The notes: generated by a model not told the origin, from the letters alone. A stretch of DNA of 64,000 nt from Annulohypoxylon bovei var. microspora (GCA_022836615.1 MU405341.1:1-64000); one strand, 5' to 3'. Positions 11,249 to 23,632 are shown, counted from the first letter of the stretch. A program made the numbers and translations.

Positions 11249-12173
11249 CTGTCATTAAAAGGCTGGCGGATCATACGTACTTGCTAGTCATATTCTAGTC
11301 CCTTAATTTATAGAGCTTTTTCTCGGTTTAAATTGCCTACCTAAGATTATGAAGAATAAGTGTTGGTGCCTTTTAATATTTTTTATTAGTGTATTTACTC
11401 CCTTCGTCTAGAACATACAAGATACAAATCTTGTAAGGCCCATATCCAAGTAGTAGTCTTTGATAAGAGAATGAAGTTGATGAACTCGGTCTCCTAATAT
11501 TCTCCACAGGAAGCTTAGCCGCCTCATACCTAGTCATGGAGATCATCTGAGTAACGATATCGATATTAGTAAATACCTAGGTACCTCTTTAGACATTGGA
11601 TGTAACTAGATAAAAGAACATTGTAGAAGCACTTGAAATTCTTTTAGTCGGCACCTAGTAGGTCAATAATTATACGTAAGTACATAGGTAGGTGCCTTAA
11701 GAATACCTGGGCATATAGGTATATATGTAAGTAGACAACCTTGGAAGGCTGATATTTTTGAGGAAGCACCTCCAGCTGGTAGGCAGCTATTCCAATAACT
11801 GGCAGCTACCCCACATGTTGTACTACAGTACCTATGGAGATTTCATAAAAATAGATGCTGATAGGAGGAGGAGCTGATGGGAGCTACATAGGTACCTAAA
11901 ATAAACTTTATAGGCTCCACTTTAGGTAACATCCTATTATCTCATCAGCGCGTTGCACAATTCACAATTCGCACCTCGAATCTTGTAGGTGTCTCACTTC
12001 TCGACTACCACATTCAATCTTGACATTGTCAATCTTATAAATCACCTGCTCTAATACCCAGTTACTATTCATACCACGGTAGAAAAAATACGTACTCACG
12101 AATACATCATCTTAGGACCGAAGCTAATACCGAGCTCCCCGAGCAAGAGGATGATCGCTTGATAGTGGTGATC
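11249..12173. other. Intergenic, AT-rich, CCTAGGTACC words
   Basis: 3' flank of Spo7 and promoter of the phosphatase gene. Palindromic words of the ACCTAGGTACCT kind occur near 11575 and 11890. No ORF of interest. Confidence 0.5.
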
Positions 12174-13181
12174 ATGGACTCTTCGACGCTACCTCGACAT
12201 GGCGCCCTACCCGCAGCACCCTACTCCGCGCGACCACCTAGTCCTCCCTCCATCTTGATACCAGCACCCAATTTACACAATGGACATGAGCACATTGTAG
12301 TCGTGCCAGACTACGAGAAAGTCGACCCGGCCTCGCTTAGCGCAGATGACCTAATGATCATCACACAAAACCACAAGGAGCAGCTAGCTAAGGACTCAGC
12401 TGTCAATTGGACATACGAGAGCCGTCGTGTTGCACAACCTATCCTCGACTTCGTCTATCTTGGTCCCTCGAGTGTCGCCCGAGATCGCGAGTGGCTACGT
12501 AACACCGGCATCACCATGCTACTAGCCGCGCGAGATTCTAAAATGGCCGATATACGCCTGATGGCCACCGAGAAGGTTGCTCAAGAACTCGGTATTCAGT
12601 CCGAGTATGTCGATGTCTCCGGGTACAACGAGTTGATCCGTGCCTTTCCATCCGTCGTTCGAACCATCAACGATCACATGCTGAACGTATTTCGTGGACA
12701 ACGTATAGACGATACCATGATGCAGGTGGAGGATGGCAAGATGGCAATCCCCCAGGAAAGATTTCAAAGAGGGAAGGTTCTTGTCTTCTGTGAGACGGGA
12801 AACGATCGTTCAGCTGGCGTTGTCGTCGCCTACTTGATGTCTGTTTTCGGACTAAGCATGGTCGAAGCCTGTCAGTTCGTTCACTTTAGACGCTTCTGTG
12901 TTAGCATGACAGATGAGCTCCGGTTTGTCCTCCAGTCATACGAGGGCATTCTTTCCGCGCAACGCATAGTGCACCAGCATGAGCTCACCAACATCACAAA
13001 CCAAGATACTAGCGGATCAATGAAGACTAGGACGATGAAACGAGGCATTGAGGACACAATGGACCAAGATGAAGAGATAGGAGGTACCGATGAAGGCGTA
13101 GCACTGGACTATGACCGTTTCATGGGTCGCCGATCATTTGTTCCCTTCGTCGACGCTAAGAATTGTCGCCCTGGACAATAA
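12174..13181 (+). CDS. Dual-specificity phosphatase-like protein
   Basis: Single exon, 335 aa from the ATG at 12174 (the frame is open a little further upstream but has no ATG). The N-terminal 45 residues are Pro-rich. The core runs from about residue 85 (PILDFVYLGPSSVARDREWL, the usual first strand of a DSP domain) to the catalytic P-loop VFCETGNDRSAG, where Cys206 and Arg212 keep the C-x5-R spacing, followed by VVVAYLMSVFGLSMVEACQFV. The residue before the catalytic Cys is Phe rather than the usual His, so the active site is atypical but not dead by inspection. Resembles fungal STYX/DUSP-type proteins. The C-terminal 75 residues are acidic and low in conservation. Substrate unknown. Confidence 0.82.
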   Translation: MDSSTLPRHGALPAAPYSARPPSPPSILIPAPNLHNGHEHIVVVPDYEKVDPASLSADDLMIITQNHKEQLAKDSAVNWTYESRRVAQPILDFVYLGPSSVARDREWLRNTGITMLLAARDSKMADIRLMATEKVAQELGIQSEYVDVSGYNELIRAFPSVVRTINDHMLNVFRGQRIDDTMMQVEDGKMAIPQERFQRGKVLVFCETGNDRSAGVVVAYLMSVFGLSMVEACQFVHFRRFCVSMTDELRFVLQSYEGILSAQRIVHQHELTNITNQDTSGSMKTRTMKRGIEDTMDQDEEIGGTDEGVALDYDRFMGRRSFVPFVDAKNCRPGQ

Positions 13182-15563
13182 TCAAGCCTCAACCGACCCT
13201 TGGTAGATGCATCATAGGAGTTACGTGGTTAGTTTTTTTTTAAGAGCATATGAGCTTACGCAAGGCAATCAGGTTGAAGGTTCTTAGGTACTGCATGCTT
13301 AGCTTTTACTAAGCCAACGGTTAGCAGGGGCGTTTACTGGGCGGGATATACCCCTATTCGTTCTTCACCTGTTAGTCACTTTTATAGACAGAGGGGCAAT
13401 AGTCTCTTGCTTGCATTTTATGTCACTTTGCAATTGCATGAAGACATGGTTAATAGGACAGCAATCAAAAATTCATAGAGTCCTCTTTAATCGTAACAAT
13501 GCTGCGGTGATGCCCTAACTCCAAACTTCATCTCATGACTCTAGAATTACTCTAGTATCTACAAATCGGAGTTCTCGGTTAGGGCCATTGATTAAACAAA
13601 ATGAGACTTCTTCTGCTATTTGATACGGAAAAGAGCATCAACTATTAAAACTCGGCAAGTATTAGGTACTAATTATAATTAAACCCTCCAATCTGAAATA
13701 TGCCTTTCAGGTTCATATGGACGTTATATTAAACAATTGAGCCAACATATGAACCGCTTCCAGGGAATTTTTAATTCCGAAGAAGACATGCCTATGTCAG
13801 AATGGAGTGCCCCATGTGTTAATGCTACTGTATTGAACTGTGCATAAAACTATCCCATGCGTTACACAGCTAACATACACTACCCGCCATAGCATGTGTT
13901 AGTTACCTATACGGGCAAGTAGGGGATAGTTTAGTGATACGGATTTTGAAGATGTACGTTAAATCGCAGTGTAAATCATCTCATATCTGGTAGTACGGGT
14001 ATTTGGGCGCATTAAATATTAAAACTGTTAGCCATTTCATGTATCACACAGAGATCCCAACCCATACCTGTCCACTAGTTAGGTTAGGCGATTAAATTCT
14101 CCTTTTCTGGTTTACCCCTTTTATTTTCTTTATTCTCGTCAGAATTTATGCCCAAAGGATTCAAAGGGGCTTAAAACGGATTGTTTTCTCAAAGTCTCTA
14201 AAGTGCTCGAGAAAGATCGCTCTTCTCATTTGCCCTCTCCCTTCTCCCTTTTTATTATTCTCCATTAAAGGGGACTTCGTTTAGAAAGCCCCCGTCAGGC
14301 ATTGGAACAGCTATTAAAATAGGTACAAGCGATTGAGCTCAAATTAAAGTAAGCTTCCGGTTATATGTGATAAATAATAAAGTTGTATGTCAGTAAATTA
14401 ACATTAATGTTAAATACCTACCTACTGAGTAAAGCGAGATACTTCAGGTCATTATATACGTCACAGAGGAATACGGTTCCTTTGTACTATCATAAACGAC
14501 GAACTATAAAAACCGCGTAAACATCGAGATATTCAAAAACGAGCCTCAGCCTCGTGATTTGCTAGCACTAGATGCCATATATCAAATTCACATGCTCAGA
14601 CCTTACCCACTTCCTTGTCACGACAGTTTGTAATTAAATGAGTAAACTTAATATGTAGGCCAACTTCAATGGCGCGATCATAGATCACCTTCTCTTGCCT
14701 AACCCATAATTATACGATGCAAAAGTGAAAGCTTCATGAATGTGATCTTAGAGTCTAGTATAGGAGAATTCGACTTAATCGTTATTAGGTGAGTGAAATC
14801 AACCTGATTCAGTAATATGACTGGGTTTAACCAACGGCACACTCATGATATCGCACTTAGGTAGGTATTGAAATAAGTACCTAAGGTTTGTATCTACCTG
14901 TGATTGTAGACTGTCTATAATCTTTAATATGGGGTAACCTGTACTAATAAATACTCACAAGCCTAGGTATATACCACTGGGAGCTTCGATTGTCGTTCTT
15001 TTCCGCATACCTGCTACCTACCTAAGGTATCTAGGTACTTTTATCACCTTGGTAACTAGCCTTGCCCCCATACAAACCCAGATGTAATCCATAGTTTTGG
15101 GATATCCTCTTGTACCTGTTCCCCTCGTGCCCTTCCTTCTAAAACTTTCCAAGCAAAGGGCGCATATATGCGCAATGATACATCGAGGTGTTCTCAGTGC
15201 ACTATTTCTAATGGGTATCTCGTTATTACCTTTCAATCAACAGTCGCGTCTCTACATTCTGCGTCTCACCTACAATTCTTTCTTCCTTCAACTGGGATCT
15301 CCTTTCTTCTATCGGTAGCGCACTACCTTTACCTTTTGCAGTCCTTCCATCGCCGACTACCTTGGTATTCTACTTTCGGTTGAGCAATTACTGTAACCGA
15401 ACTACTCAATCAACGGGAAACGTTGTCTAGTTCGAAGGTTCGTATATTTCCTCGAATTCCTTCACCTTTCACATCCTTCTCCGTCACACGACACATACCT
15501 AATATTTACATTGAAGCTCGTCACAAATTTAATAAGAATGACGCTAATTTTCAAGTAGGCGTG
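13182..15563. other. 2.4-kb intergenic region without a gene
   Basis: AT-leaning DNA with many stop codons in all frames. It contains CCTAGGTA-type words (near 14935-15040) and pyrimidine-rich tracts at 14230-14270 and 15100-15400; the latter precede the next gene and are probably its promoter and leader. The frame of the next gene is open back to about 15423 but lacks an ATG there. Confidence 0.5.
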
Positions 15564-17429
15564 ATGGATTCACGCAAAGCACTCGCAATTAGAACCTCGA
15601 AACCGTGTATTCATGGGCATACCGCTTTCGTCTATCGCGCCCATGACGACGACGGCGACCTTGGTGCAGATACTCTGGGTGGTCCTTTGGGAGGGTACAT
15701 GGACCCATCTTTGTTACACCCATCCACAACTTTGTTGGACCCTCAGGTCCCTCGGCCTTGTTGGACAGTCGTCAAATATCCTGTGCAAGCAATTATTCTC
15801 AAAAGAGTGACTGATGATATGGGGTCCTTTGAGAAGGCTTGCGTTGAACTACAACTATCCAGAAAAGAAGTCATCGACTTCTTAGTCAGGCATAAAGAAG
15901 AGCTCCATTGTCACCCCCACAATCTCACAAAAGCATCTATTGCTTATGGACATGAATACCTGGAATTCTACGGACTAGACAAATTCAGGCAGGCACTAAT
16001 TGATTGGGACGGTTTTCCTATTGATCGATATAGAGACTGGCCCTTACATATCGACTATGGCGATATCAACCCTTCGCTTCTTTCGGAAATTTCAAAGCCG
16101 TCTACGAACCATTCCTCATTCACTCATATTTTACCCTTCCAATCGGAATCTGCCGTAGTTTCCTTCCAGCTCTTAAACCCGACCCCTACTAACGACTACC
16201 AACCCTCAACCTTCAGGCTGAAATATTTTCGAATACCTGCAGGAACTATCGTGTTAGGTCCTACAGGCAGAAAGCAATTGCTTGAAGGCGGCAAGTACAG
16301 CATTGTGTATCCTACGGATTACCCAACCCTTTACAATGCATGTGAGTACCTTGTCTGCGGGAACACACCAAAGCACCCAGGATTCTCAAAGGAAGACTTA
16401 GACGACACTGACCTGACCCCGGAGCTTAAAAACGGCGACCAAAGCCAACTGCAGCAAACTGACTTGACAAATTCCGTTAAATCCTGGACTGGATCCTGGC
16501 TTGAAACCTGGCCTGAAGAGGAGGCGGCGACAGCTATGCTGGAGTCAGAGAATAGGCCTGAGTACACACAACTGGACCAGTATTTATTTTCTGACATGTT
16601 TGATTACGAAGCTGCTTTTAAGGACCTGTGCCACGAGCAACCAAGTCACGGGACTATTGCTGAGAAGCTCTTGGACGACATAGAGTTTCTAGGAGACCTA
16701 CTCGACGCAGATGATTTAAAATCTAGATCTATCTCGTTACCCATGCGTCCTCGAAAAGAAAGCAAGGGATACAAAGTCTTGATCCAATTCCGCCTCCCGG
16801 AACATTATCATATTGTAAACCCGAAAGGTCACGTTATGAACTTTGACCTGATTCCAGACATGGAGGATGGACAGAGTCTCCCAGGCATCGGTGGGGAGTA
16901 CACAGTAATCCCTCCTGACCACGAGGCTTATTCGATGAAGCTAAACGATTCTGATCTTTTCCGAATGACCTTTCAAGAGCCTATGGCCGTCTTCTGTGAC
17001 GGTCTGATGCTATCGAAATTGTTAGAAAAGGGCCTTCATCGGTTCACGATGAGAAAGCAATACCATAAGGAAGGTAATTTGGAAATATCCCGTGAACAGG
17101 GCATGCACAACCTGACGAAACCCCTGGAAGATACAGGAAAAGGTAGCTTCGTTCGGGGGGATGACTTACTGCTTGAGCCACGCGAATCTCCCCAGCCGAC
17201 GGTTGACACTACGTCCAGTAACACACATGAGAACCGTGAAGCTAGTGAGCATCTCGCTATAGGGGAAGAGGAAGAAGAAGATCTTTCTAACCATGTTGTT
17301 CTTGATGGCGGTGATGACAGAGCGGATCCTGACTCTTTTGACGACACCAACGCCCGCGGAACAAAGCGAAAGTCGAGTCAGATTACGCCTCAGAAGGAGA
17401 ATGGATCCAAGAAGGTTCATTTAGGTTAA
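15564..17429 (+). CDS. Unrecognised fungal protein, acidic with C-terminal nuclear signal
   Basis: Single exon of 621 aa from the first ATG in frame. No catalytic motif or known domain was recognised. Features visible: an N-terminal region with FVYRAHDDDGDLG and PRPCWTVVKYPVQAIILKR; a middle part with two similar-looking stretches, LKYFRIPAGTIVLGPTGRK (about residues 220-240) and VLIQFRLPEHYHIVNPKGH (about 405-425), each followed by a YxVIPPD/YSIVYPTDYP-like turn, suggesting two related beta-rich modules; an acidic region (GEEEEEDLSNH); and a C-terminal basic cluster RGTKRKSSQ that resembles a nuclear import signal. No membrane segments. Codon usage is ordinary. The repeated-module idea is my inference. 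Confidence 0.75.
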   Translation: MDSRKALAIRTSKPCIHGHTAFVYRAHDDDGDLGADTLGGPLGGYMDPSLLHPSTTLLDPQVPRPCWTVVKYPVQAIILKRVTDDMGSFEKACVELQLSRKEVIDFLVRHKEELHCHPHNLTKASIAYGHEYLEFYGLDKFRQALIDWDGFPIDRYRDWPLHIDYGDINPSLLSEISKPSTNHSSFTHILPFQSESAVVSFQLLNPTPTNDYQPSTFRLKYFRIPAGTIVLGPTGRKQLLEGGKYSIVYPTDYPTLYNACEYLVCGNTPKHPGFSKEDLDDTDLTPELKNGDQSQLQQTDLTNSVKSWTGSWLETWPEEEAATAMLESENRPEYTQLDQYLFSDMFDYEAAFKDLCHEQPSHGTIAEKLLDDIEFLGDLLDADDLKSRSISLPMRPRKESKGYKVLIQFRLPEHYHIVNPKGHVMNFDLIPDMEDGQSLPGIGGEYTVIPPDHEAYSMKLNDSDLFRMTFQEPMAVFCDGLMLSKLLEKGLHRFTMRKQYHKEGNLEISREQGMHNLTKPLEDTGKGSFVRGDDLLLEPRESPQPTVDTTSSNTHENREASEHLAIGEEEEEDLSNHVVLDGGDDRADPDSFDDTNARGTKRKSSQITPQKENGSKKVHLG

Positions 17430-17981
17430 CTGCGCATTCTTAACTGATCCCCGAGAAACGCGGGTGATTCCGATTGTCGACGAACATGCAGCAAGGTTGG
17501 CGACTCTGATGCCGAATGTTTTCTGTAAAGTAGCTTTGATGCACGGTTGCATCTGAACAAATGTTGTCAAGGCTTTTCCTGTTTTCATCGCCGCTGAGAA
17601 ACTCGATGTTTTAGACAGAAAACTAAATCAAACTCTGTTTTTAAATCTTGACTTCACTGATAAGTGATGAAATTGTGTTATTGTATGTTGTTTCTAAGAC
17701 CCTATGGTGGTATCTTTAGATTAGGTAAGCATTAGTCAAGCCGAAAGCCCTGTTACAGTGTTACAATCATCGGGAAGGAATGGCCCGAATTCCTACCAAA
17801 ATAAGCGATACCCGGCCGGCCGGGATGTCTTCTCTAGAGGCATCCGGGGAAAAGTGGACATATTTCCTAAAAGGGCAATTTGCTCGGAGGAATGTGAGAC
17901 ACTCGACAGATCTTAAGCCACGGACCTAGCATTTTAGATATATTGGTACATATATACATCCATCATCTGCTCATTCGGCAC
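17430..17981. terminator. Convergent 3' ends, intergenic
   Basis: 550-nt spacer between two convergent genes. A GGCCGGCCGGGA palindromic G/C cluster is present near 17814. No ORF is supported. Polyadenylation signals cannot be pinned down by eye. Confidence 0.35.
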
Positions 17982-20900
17982 TTATACTAACTCATCGACA
18001 TTTGGATAACAGCTCTGGACCTTGCCCTCCTCGAATATCAGGGCAACACGGGTCCCAAAATTAAATGGATCTCCTTCATATACGACAAAGTCTCTGCTTC
18101 GCGGAAGTTGCAATATATCCTCGATGTTCTTGGACACGAGGTCGAGCGCTAGGCTTCGATTCCCCGGACCGGCAACCCAACTGGCCTCCCAGATGCTGTT
18201 CCGGATGTGATTGTTTGTGTCCCCCCAATTCGAGATACCGACCTTGACACCTGCATCAATCAATAATTGTGGGCCAAGCCGGTCTGTTAGAGGCGGACCC
18301 GGAAGGCAGTTGCGACCATCCCAGAAGAGAGGTTCGCATCCCCAAAAGGGCGCGACGATGACTGGCATATCAGCCTCGACGAGCTCAGAGGCTACCAGGT
18401 GTGCTTCTGAGCCGCCCATTATGACGATATGGGCACCCGTGTCCTGCTTTAAGGCTACCATATGCGCGATTACGTCTTTGTTGTCTGTGTGGACAACTAC
18501 CGCAATCTCGCCCTTGACCGCGCTGTCGTAGATAGGGTGGAGATGCGTATCCACGGTGAGAAGGTCACGCAACTTACTTATCTGAGACGTTATAGACGGC
18601 GTTTGAGGTGCTAGTGACCATATGAGCTTTTCTAAATACGAATGAAGGGAAGAGTTGTGAAGACTTACATTTCGCATCATGTCCGATCGTGAAATGAAGA
18701 GCGGCGCTAGGCTTAGCGATCGCGCCATCATCAAGCACTAAAAGCGATTAGTAGGCTGATAATATCTTATCGTCCTCCTCCCAAACACTGTCTTGCACTG
18801 TGTCCTGGGCTATCCCCTCATCACGTAATCAACACACATCACCGGCTATAGTCTGTACAATTACCTAAGAGGTAGGTAGCCAAAGGGATAGGCAGTTAAA
18901 GTACAGTGAAAGACAGTGATGTTCGCACATGATTCTCTCATCTGGCCCTATTCTGGCGACTGAGTTAACAGGGAAATTGTTACACATACCACTTTTTGCC
19001 CCTGATCGGAACAAGGTGCTGATCCCATGAAAAAAGCCATCCGTTATTGGCGGTGTTACGATTCGAGTGACGCCGCCACGATAAGCCCTCCCAACATGGA
19101 TTCCGTCAAATTTGATTCCGAATCTGCTTGATAGAGGTTTTTCGTATTCCTCGCCTGCCGAAGCGCCGTCTGATGTTGATGGCTCTTGACGCATTTCGAT
19201 TAGGCCGTGCTGGCGAGTGACAACTGTAAGGCCCTAAGAAAAGAAACTCCAGTTAGATTCTTGAATTGATCTGAAAGAGTAATCTCTTCAAGGTTTTTAC
19301 TCACGGGAAGCATGTACCCATTTTGCAGGTCGATTGAAGGAACGCTGTCTTCTGCCGCTTGTCTTGCGGAAACGTCGCATTTGCTCCCGCCGACACAGAC
19401 AATGCGGCCCTCCCGCACGACAACAGTTACATTCCCTGTCTCGGGCTGTTCGCTGCGTATTCCATCGTCGCCAATGAAGCTCATTTTCAAGCCACGCACA
19501 ACAACATCAGACTGGCCTGATTTGCATGCGCTTTCAGGGGCATCGCTGGGTCGCGAAGCCGGTGCTTCCCTTACAAAGGAAGGTGATTCTGAAGTCTTCC
19601 ATAAGCTATCAGAGGCGCGGGCTACACTCTTCCCATCGATGTACACTTCGAGGGGTGTAGCGCCCACCTGCAACAGGTGTCGATCCCAAACCACGAGATC
19701 AGCGTCGTAGCCAGGCCTCACGAATCCAAGCCTATTATCAAGACCTAGGAGACGAGCGGGATGCGCAATAATGGATTTAATAGCACTCTCCGCATCTAGG
19801 CCAAAATGATGCGCAATCTGCGCCTCATAGATCAACCACTGGCCATGCTCCGCCGGGTGATCGCGCGTAAGAACGAACGGGATGCCGTACTCAGCCACCC
19901 TAGCGGGCAGATAGGAGCTCACATTATACAGCTCCTTCTTGTCGCCCCACGAGTCCGAGAACCCGACCACGGCAATGTTGCGCTCCTTGATCTGGTCCAT
20001 GAGCAAGTCGGCATGCAGCGCGTGGTGCAGCGCCGTGATGTTGAAGCCGAACTCGTCCGCGTGGTCGAACATGGCCAGGATGTCCTCCGTCTCGTAGCCG
20101 TGCACGTTGACCCGCACATCGCCGCGCAGCACGTCGACCAGCGTCTGCCACTCGAGCGAGCGCGGGTACTCTTGCGTCAGCGCCGCGGCGCCCAGAGCCG
20201 ACGCCGCGGCGCACCACCGGTCCTGGTCGCGCCTCACGCGCCGCGCCGCCTCGTACGCCTTGCGGAACCAGTACGACTCGCCGAGCCGGGTCGACGGGCC
20301 GCCGGCCGCGCCCTCGAACTGGCGCTTCTGGTTCTCGCCCATGGCCATCTTGAGGTAGCGCTGCGGCTTGCCGCCCTTGGCCGCGGGGTCGTCGTCGAGC
20401 ACCATGCCGCGGACGGAGTCGGCGCGCTTCATCTTCACGACGAGGCCCTCGCCCGAGATCTGGTTCTTGGCGCCGGTCAGCACGAGGCACGTCGTCACGC
20501 CGCCGCTGGCGATCACCGGGATGGCGCCGTCGTGCGGCTTGAAGGCGTCGACGGCGCGGGCCCACGGCGTCACCGGCGACGATATCTCGGTCACGTCCTC
20601 GGTGGCCCAGAGCTGCGGCGTCTCCCGCACGCCCGCGTGCGAGTGCATGTCCACGAGCCCCGGGGTTACGATGCGGCCTTGCAGATCGATGACCTTGTCG
20701 GCTGAGGAGGCCGCTTCTGAAGATTCTAGCCCGGCTTGGGACACGCGGGTGAAGATTCCATCTTGGATCTCGATGACGCAGTCGTGGGTGACTGTGCCGT
20801 CGCCGTCGACAAGCGTGGCGTTGTGGAGGATGGTCCGCTTTCCCGTGCTAGATCTGGCGGCTAGGCGGGAGGTCGCTAGGGTGCTGTCAACAACTGGACG

Positions 20901-21146
20901 TTGCTGATTCAGCGCACACTGCGCGAGACCATATTTGATATCCGCCGCATCGAGCTGGTGCTTAGTGTTGACATGCTCATGATAAGGGGGTGCGTGCCAT
21001 TGGCTGGAGAGAAAGAATGTCGTGATAACGGCAACGAGGACGGCTAGAAGTATGTCCTTCTTAACCCCGAGAAAACTTGCGCCCTCATGACGATGCTGGC
21101 GGTGACGACGAGGCCTTCCCTGCCACTCTGCCTTTTCCATGTTCAT
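17982..21146 (-). CDS. Large membrane-anchored amidohydrolase
   Basis: Four exons: 19305-21146, 18990-19233, 18669-18737 and 17982-18610; introns of 71, 252 and 58 nt. The coding sum is 2784 nt, 927 aa. Residues 1-30 are basic (RPRRHRQHRH), 31-49 form one membrane anchor, and the rest carries an amidohydrolase (imidazolonepropionase/dihydroorotase superfamily) fold: GRIVTPGLVDMHSHAG with the metal-binding HSH (about 168-170), later THLHP and PARLLGLDNRLGFVRPGYDADLVVWD, and a second such C-terminal part. The family hydrolyses amide or related bonds with one or two metal ions; substrate is unknown. The topology suggests an anchored enzyme with the catalytic part in the secretory lumen or outside. 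The first exon has a strongly GC-rich core (about 19950-20700), unlike its flanks. Confidence 0.88.
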
Positions 21147-21933
21147 GGAATGCTATCGGAACACTATCGGAACACTATCCGAGAAAGCTGAAGTCCTTGG
21201 TGCTCGACGTTACAACATCCCGATACCCATCCATGATATACCTATTTCATGGAGCATATAGCACGGAAATAAGATAGCAGAGGCACCCAGTAAACCATTA
21301 CAACCCTCCACTGGCAAAGAACCATGCCTAGAGCATAGAATAGTCCTCTGAGATAGGGAGATATAACCCTCGCCAAGGTTGTTCCCAATTAGGAAGCCCA
21401 TGAACCGAGCATATCGGCAAACTACCATAGGCGGGATGCGACGGTCCAACTGACCCGGGGCTCTGGATCGTCTGGGGCTTAGCGGGATGTGATTAGTTCG
21501 CGGGCAAGACGTGCTTCGCTTAATGATATGCATTACTCTAGGATACCACCGTCTCCTCACGGGGGTATATGTTGGTTGGATGTTCTATATTACGTGCATA
21601 GTGGAGCTTAGTAACAAACGAGATAATGCTATAGAATGCGAGGTATGTTTCGAAGGAACGTAACTTTCGACTGATGGGTGGTTCACTTGCAATTACTGTT
21701 GAGGTTGGATCGTAAGACGAAGGTGTTAAGTCGTCAAAAATAACCAAGTTCTTTGATCATTAAGCATCCCCTGCCCCTAAATTACATGCAAATAACCCTT
21801 AAACTTTTCCCGTAAATCGCAAACCTTGCCTTATGCCTTGCACACTCCACAAGGTATATTCTAGTAGTAGATAAATATCAAATCATGTCCGAATCCACTG
21901 CTTACGAATTACCTCTGGTGAATATCACGCTGT
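21147..21933. other. Intergenic, promoter of the amidohydrolase
   Basis: Spacer between two minus-strand genes. Short open frames (for example 21210-21560) have no family features. The sequence just upstream of 21146 has two tandem copies of GGAACACTATC (near 21158 and 21169). Confidence 0.45.
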
Positions 21934-23632
21934 CTAAAGAACATAACGGAAGACATCCTTCTGTTCTTTATCAGTGAGATCGAGAAACTCGTTGCCAGTG
22001 TTGCTGAGCTCGCCTTCTGCAGTAGCCAGCCGATCGCGCCTTTTGTTTTCCCAAATGAGATAGAATCGGAGCGCAAGACTGAACAAGATACATAAGGCGA
22101 AGCAGATGAAAGCGGCAAGGAAAGCAGTCTTGTACGCCGGGGCCTCGTCTGGGAGGAAAAGCTGAGGGGCAGCAACTTGCCCAACACAGAATGCTACATA
22201 CATCATAGACGATGCGGTAGCTTTCTTCGTGTATCCGGCGAAGTTACTGGTAACCAGAGACATGGTGAGCGTGCCCACTATACCGTGGGTTTGGACGACA
22301 TAGTAGGAGCCGAGTAGTCCACGCTTGTTCTCCCGGGGTAAAGTGTAGAGTAAAGCAGCGCCAATCAGAGCTGGAATCTGACAACCTAGTATACAATTAG
22401 AAGAAAAAAAAGGTAAAGGGGCATATTTGTGTCTAGAGGACATACCAGCGATGAGCCATGTGCGAATGTTCTTGAAGCGCTTCGTCATGAAACCACCAAA
22501 GAGGATACATATGGCTTGAATAACACCTAGGGGTACTAGAAGGAGGGTGGAGTAAAGAGCGCTGTACCCGAACCCTTTGACGACGATACTACCGAAAGAA
22601 CCGACTCCACCGGCGGGAATATCATCGAGGAAAAATGTGGCTACGAGGAGCCAGCATTGCACATCCGTCACGCATTCTTTGAACTGAGACCACTTCCACA
22701 CGTGATTTTCGACACCGGTGCGATTGCTCCGGACACGTTCGATGGCCATGGCTCGGTCTTGTTCCGAAAGCCAGCGAGCATTCAGTGGCGAGTCGGGAAG
22801 GTAGTAAAACAAGAAGCCGCCGTATAATATAGTGAATGCTCCAAAGATTATGAAGAACCAGCCCCAGCTTGGGACATTGTGGTTGGTGATATGGGCTATG
22901 CCGTAGCCGAGAAGACCACCGCAGACCTGACCGATGGAGTTACCCAGGTACCAGTACGAAATGCGGAGTGGCTGTTCGTCACGCGTCCACCATTGAGAGG
23001 AGATGACGATGAAAGCCGGGTTGATACACGACTCCATACATCCTAGGATAGCACGAATGGTCATCAGGCTGGCAAAGGAGCGGGACGCTGCCGTAGTCAT
23101 CAACACGGCTCCCCAGAGCATGGTCGCAATAGCCACAAAGCGACCGATGGGGAAGCGGACGATCAAGCGAGCGACAATAGGCTGAGAGACCATGTAGGCA
23201 AGGTAGAAAATAGAGCCGGAAGCCCAGCTGTACTGGTTTCCGACCAAGTGCTAGGAGCAAAAGGTTAGCGCCATGGTGGGACGAGGAATGGAGCTGAATT
23301 GCGCTGCACGCACATTGTCCGTGAGAAGACCAAAATTGGCAGAATAGGAGAGCGCATTCTTGTCCATAAAATTGAGAGTATACGTGATAATCATCTACCA
23401 TAAATCATTAGTATATCTAAGTAGCCATGACAGTCTCAGGGGTTAGTGATGTGTGAGTCTATACCAATGGTAGGAGGTGACGATCGATTTTGCGCAAGAC
23501 GCGCTTGTTGTCTTCTGCGGTCAGGGGTCCGACGACGTGCTGTTTGGAGAACTCATAGGCCTTGTCGACACCATCGTCTTGCCTCCCCTCTTGGACGGAC
23601 GTAGCCGTAGTCTTCTCATCGTGCTTCTCCAT
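21934..23632 (-). CDS. MFS transporter, DAL5/TNA1 (anion:cation symporter) type
   Basis: Four exons: 23465-23632, 23314-23394, 22446-23250 and 21934-22385; introns of 70, 63 and 60 nt, coding sum 1506 nt, 501 aa. The N-terminus ends VLRKIDRHLLPL followed by MIITYTLNFMDKNALSYSA, the signature entry of DAL5-type carriers. Further marks are GSIFYLAYMVSQP, RAILGCMESCINPAF, SYWYLGNSIGQVCGGLL and the long central loop with LPDSPLNARWLSEQDRAMAIERVRSN. About 12 membrane helices. Members import allantoate, nicotinate, pantothenate, dipeptides and similar small acids across the plasma membrane. It shares a 763-nt divergent promoter with a Zn2Cys6 regulator, and an M20 peptidase lies just beyond, which fits uptake of a peptide or amide nitrogen source; this is inference. 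Confidence 0.92.

Noticed and set aside
19806..20705. 299-codon plus-strand ORF opposite the amidohydrolase
   Set aside because: It is a shadow of the GC-rich exon; the translation is Arg/Val/His-rich low complexity and the opposite strand has clear family motifs.
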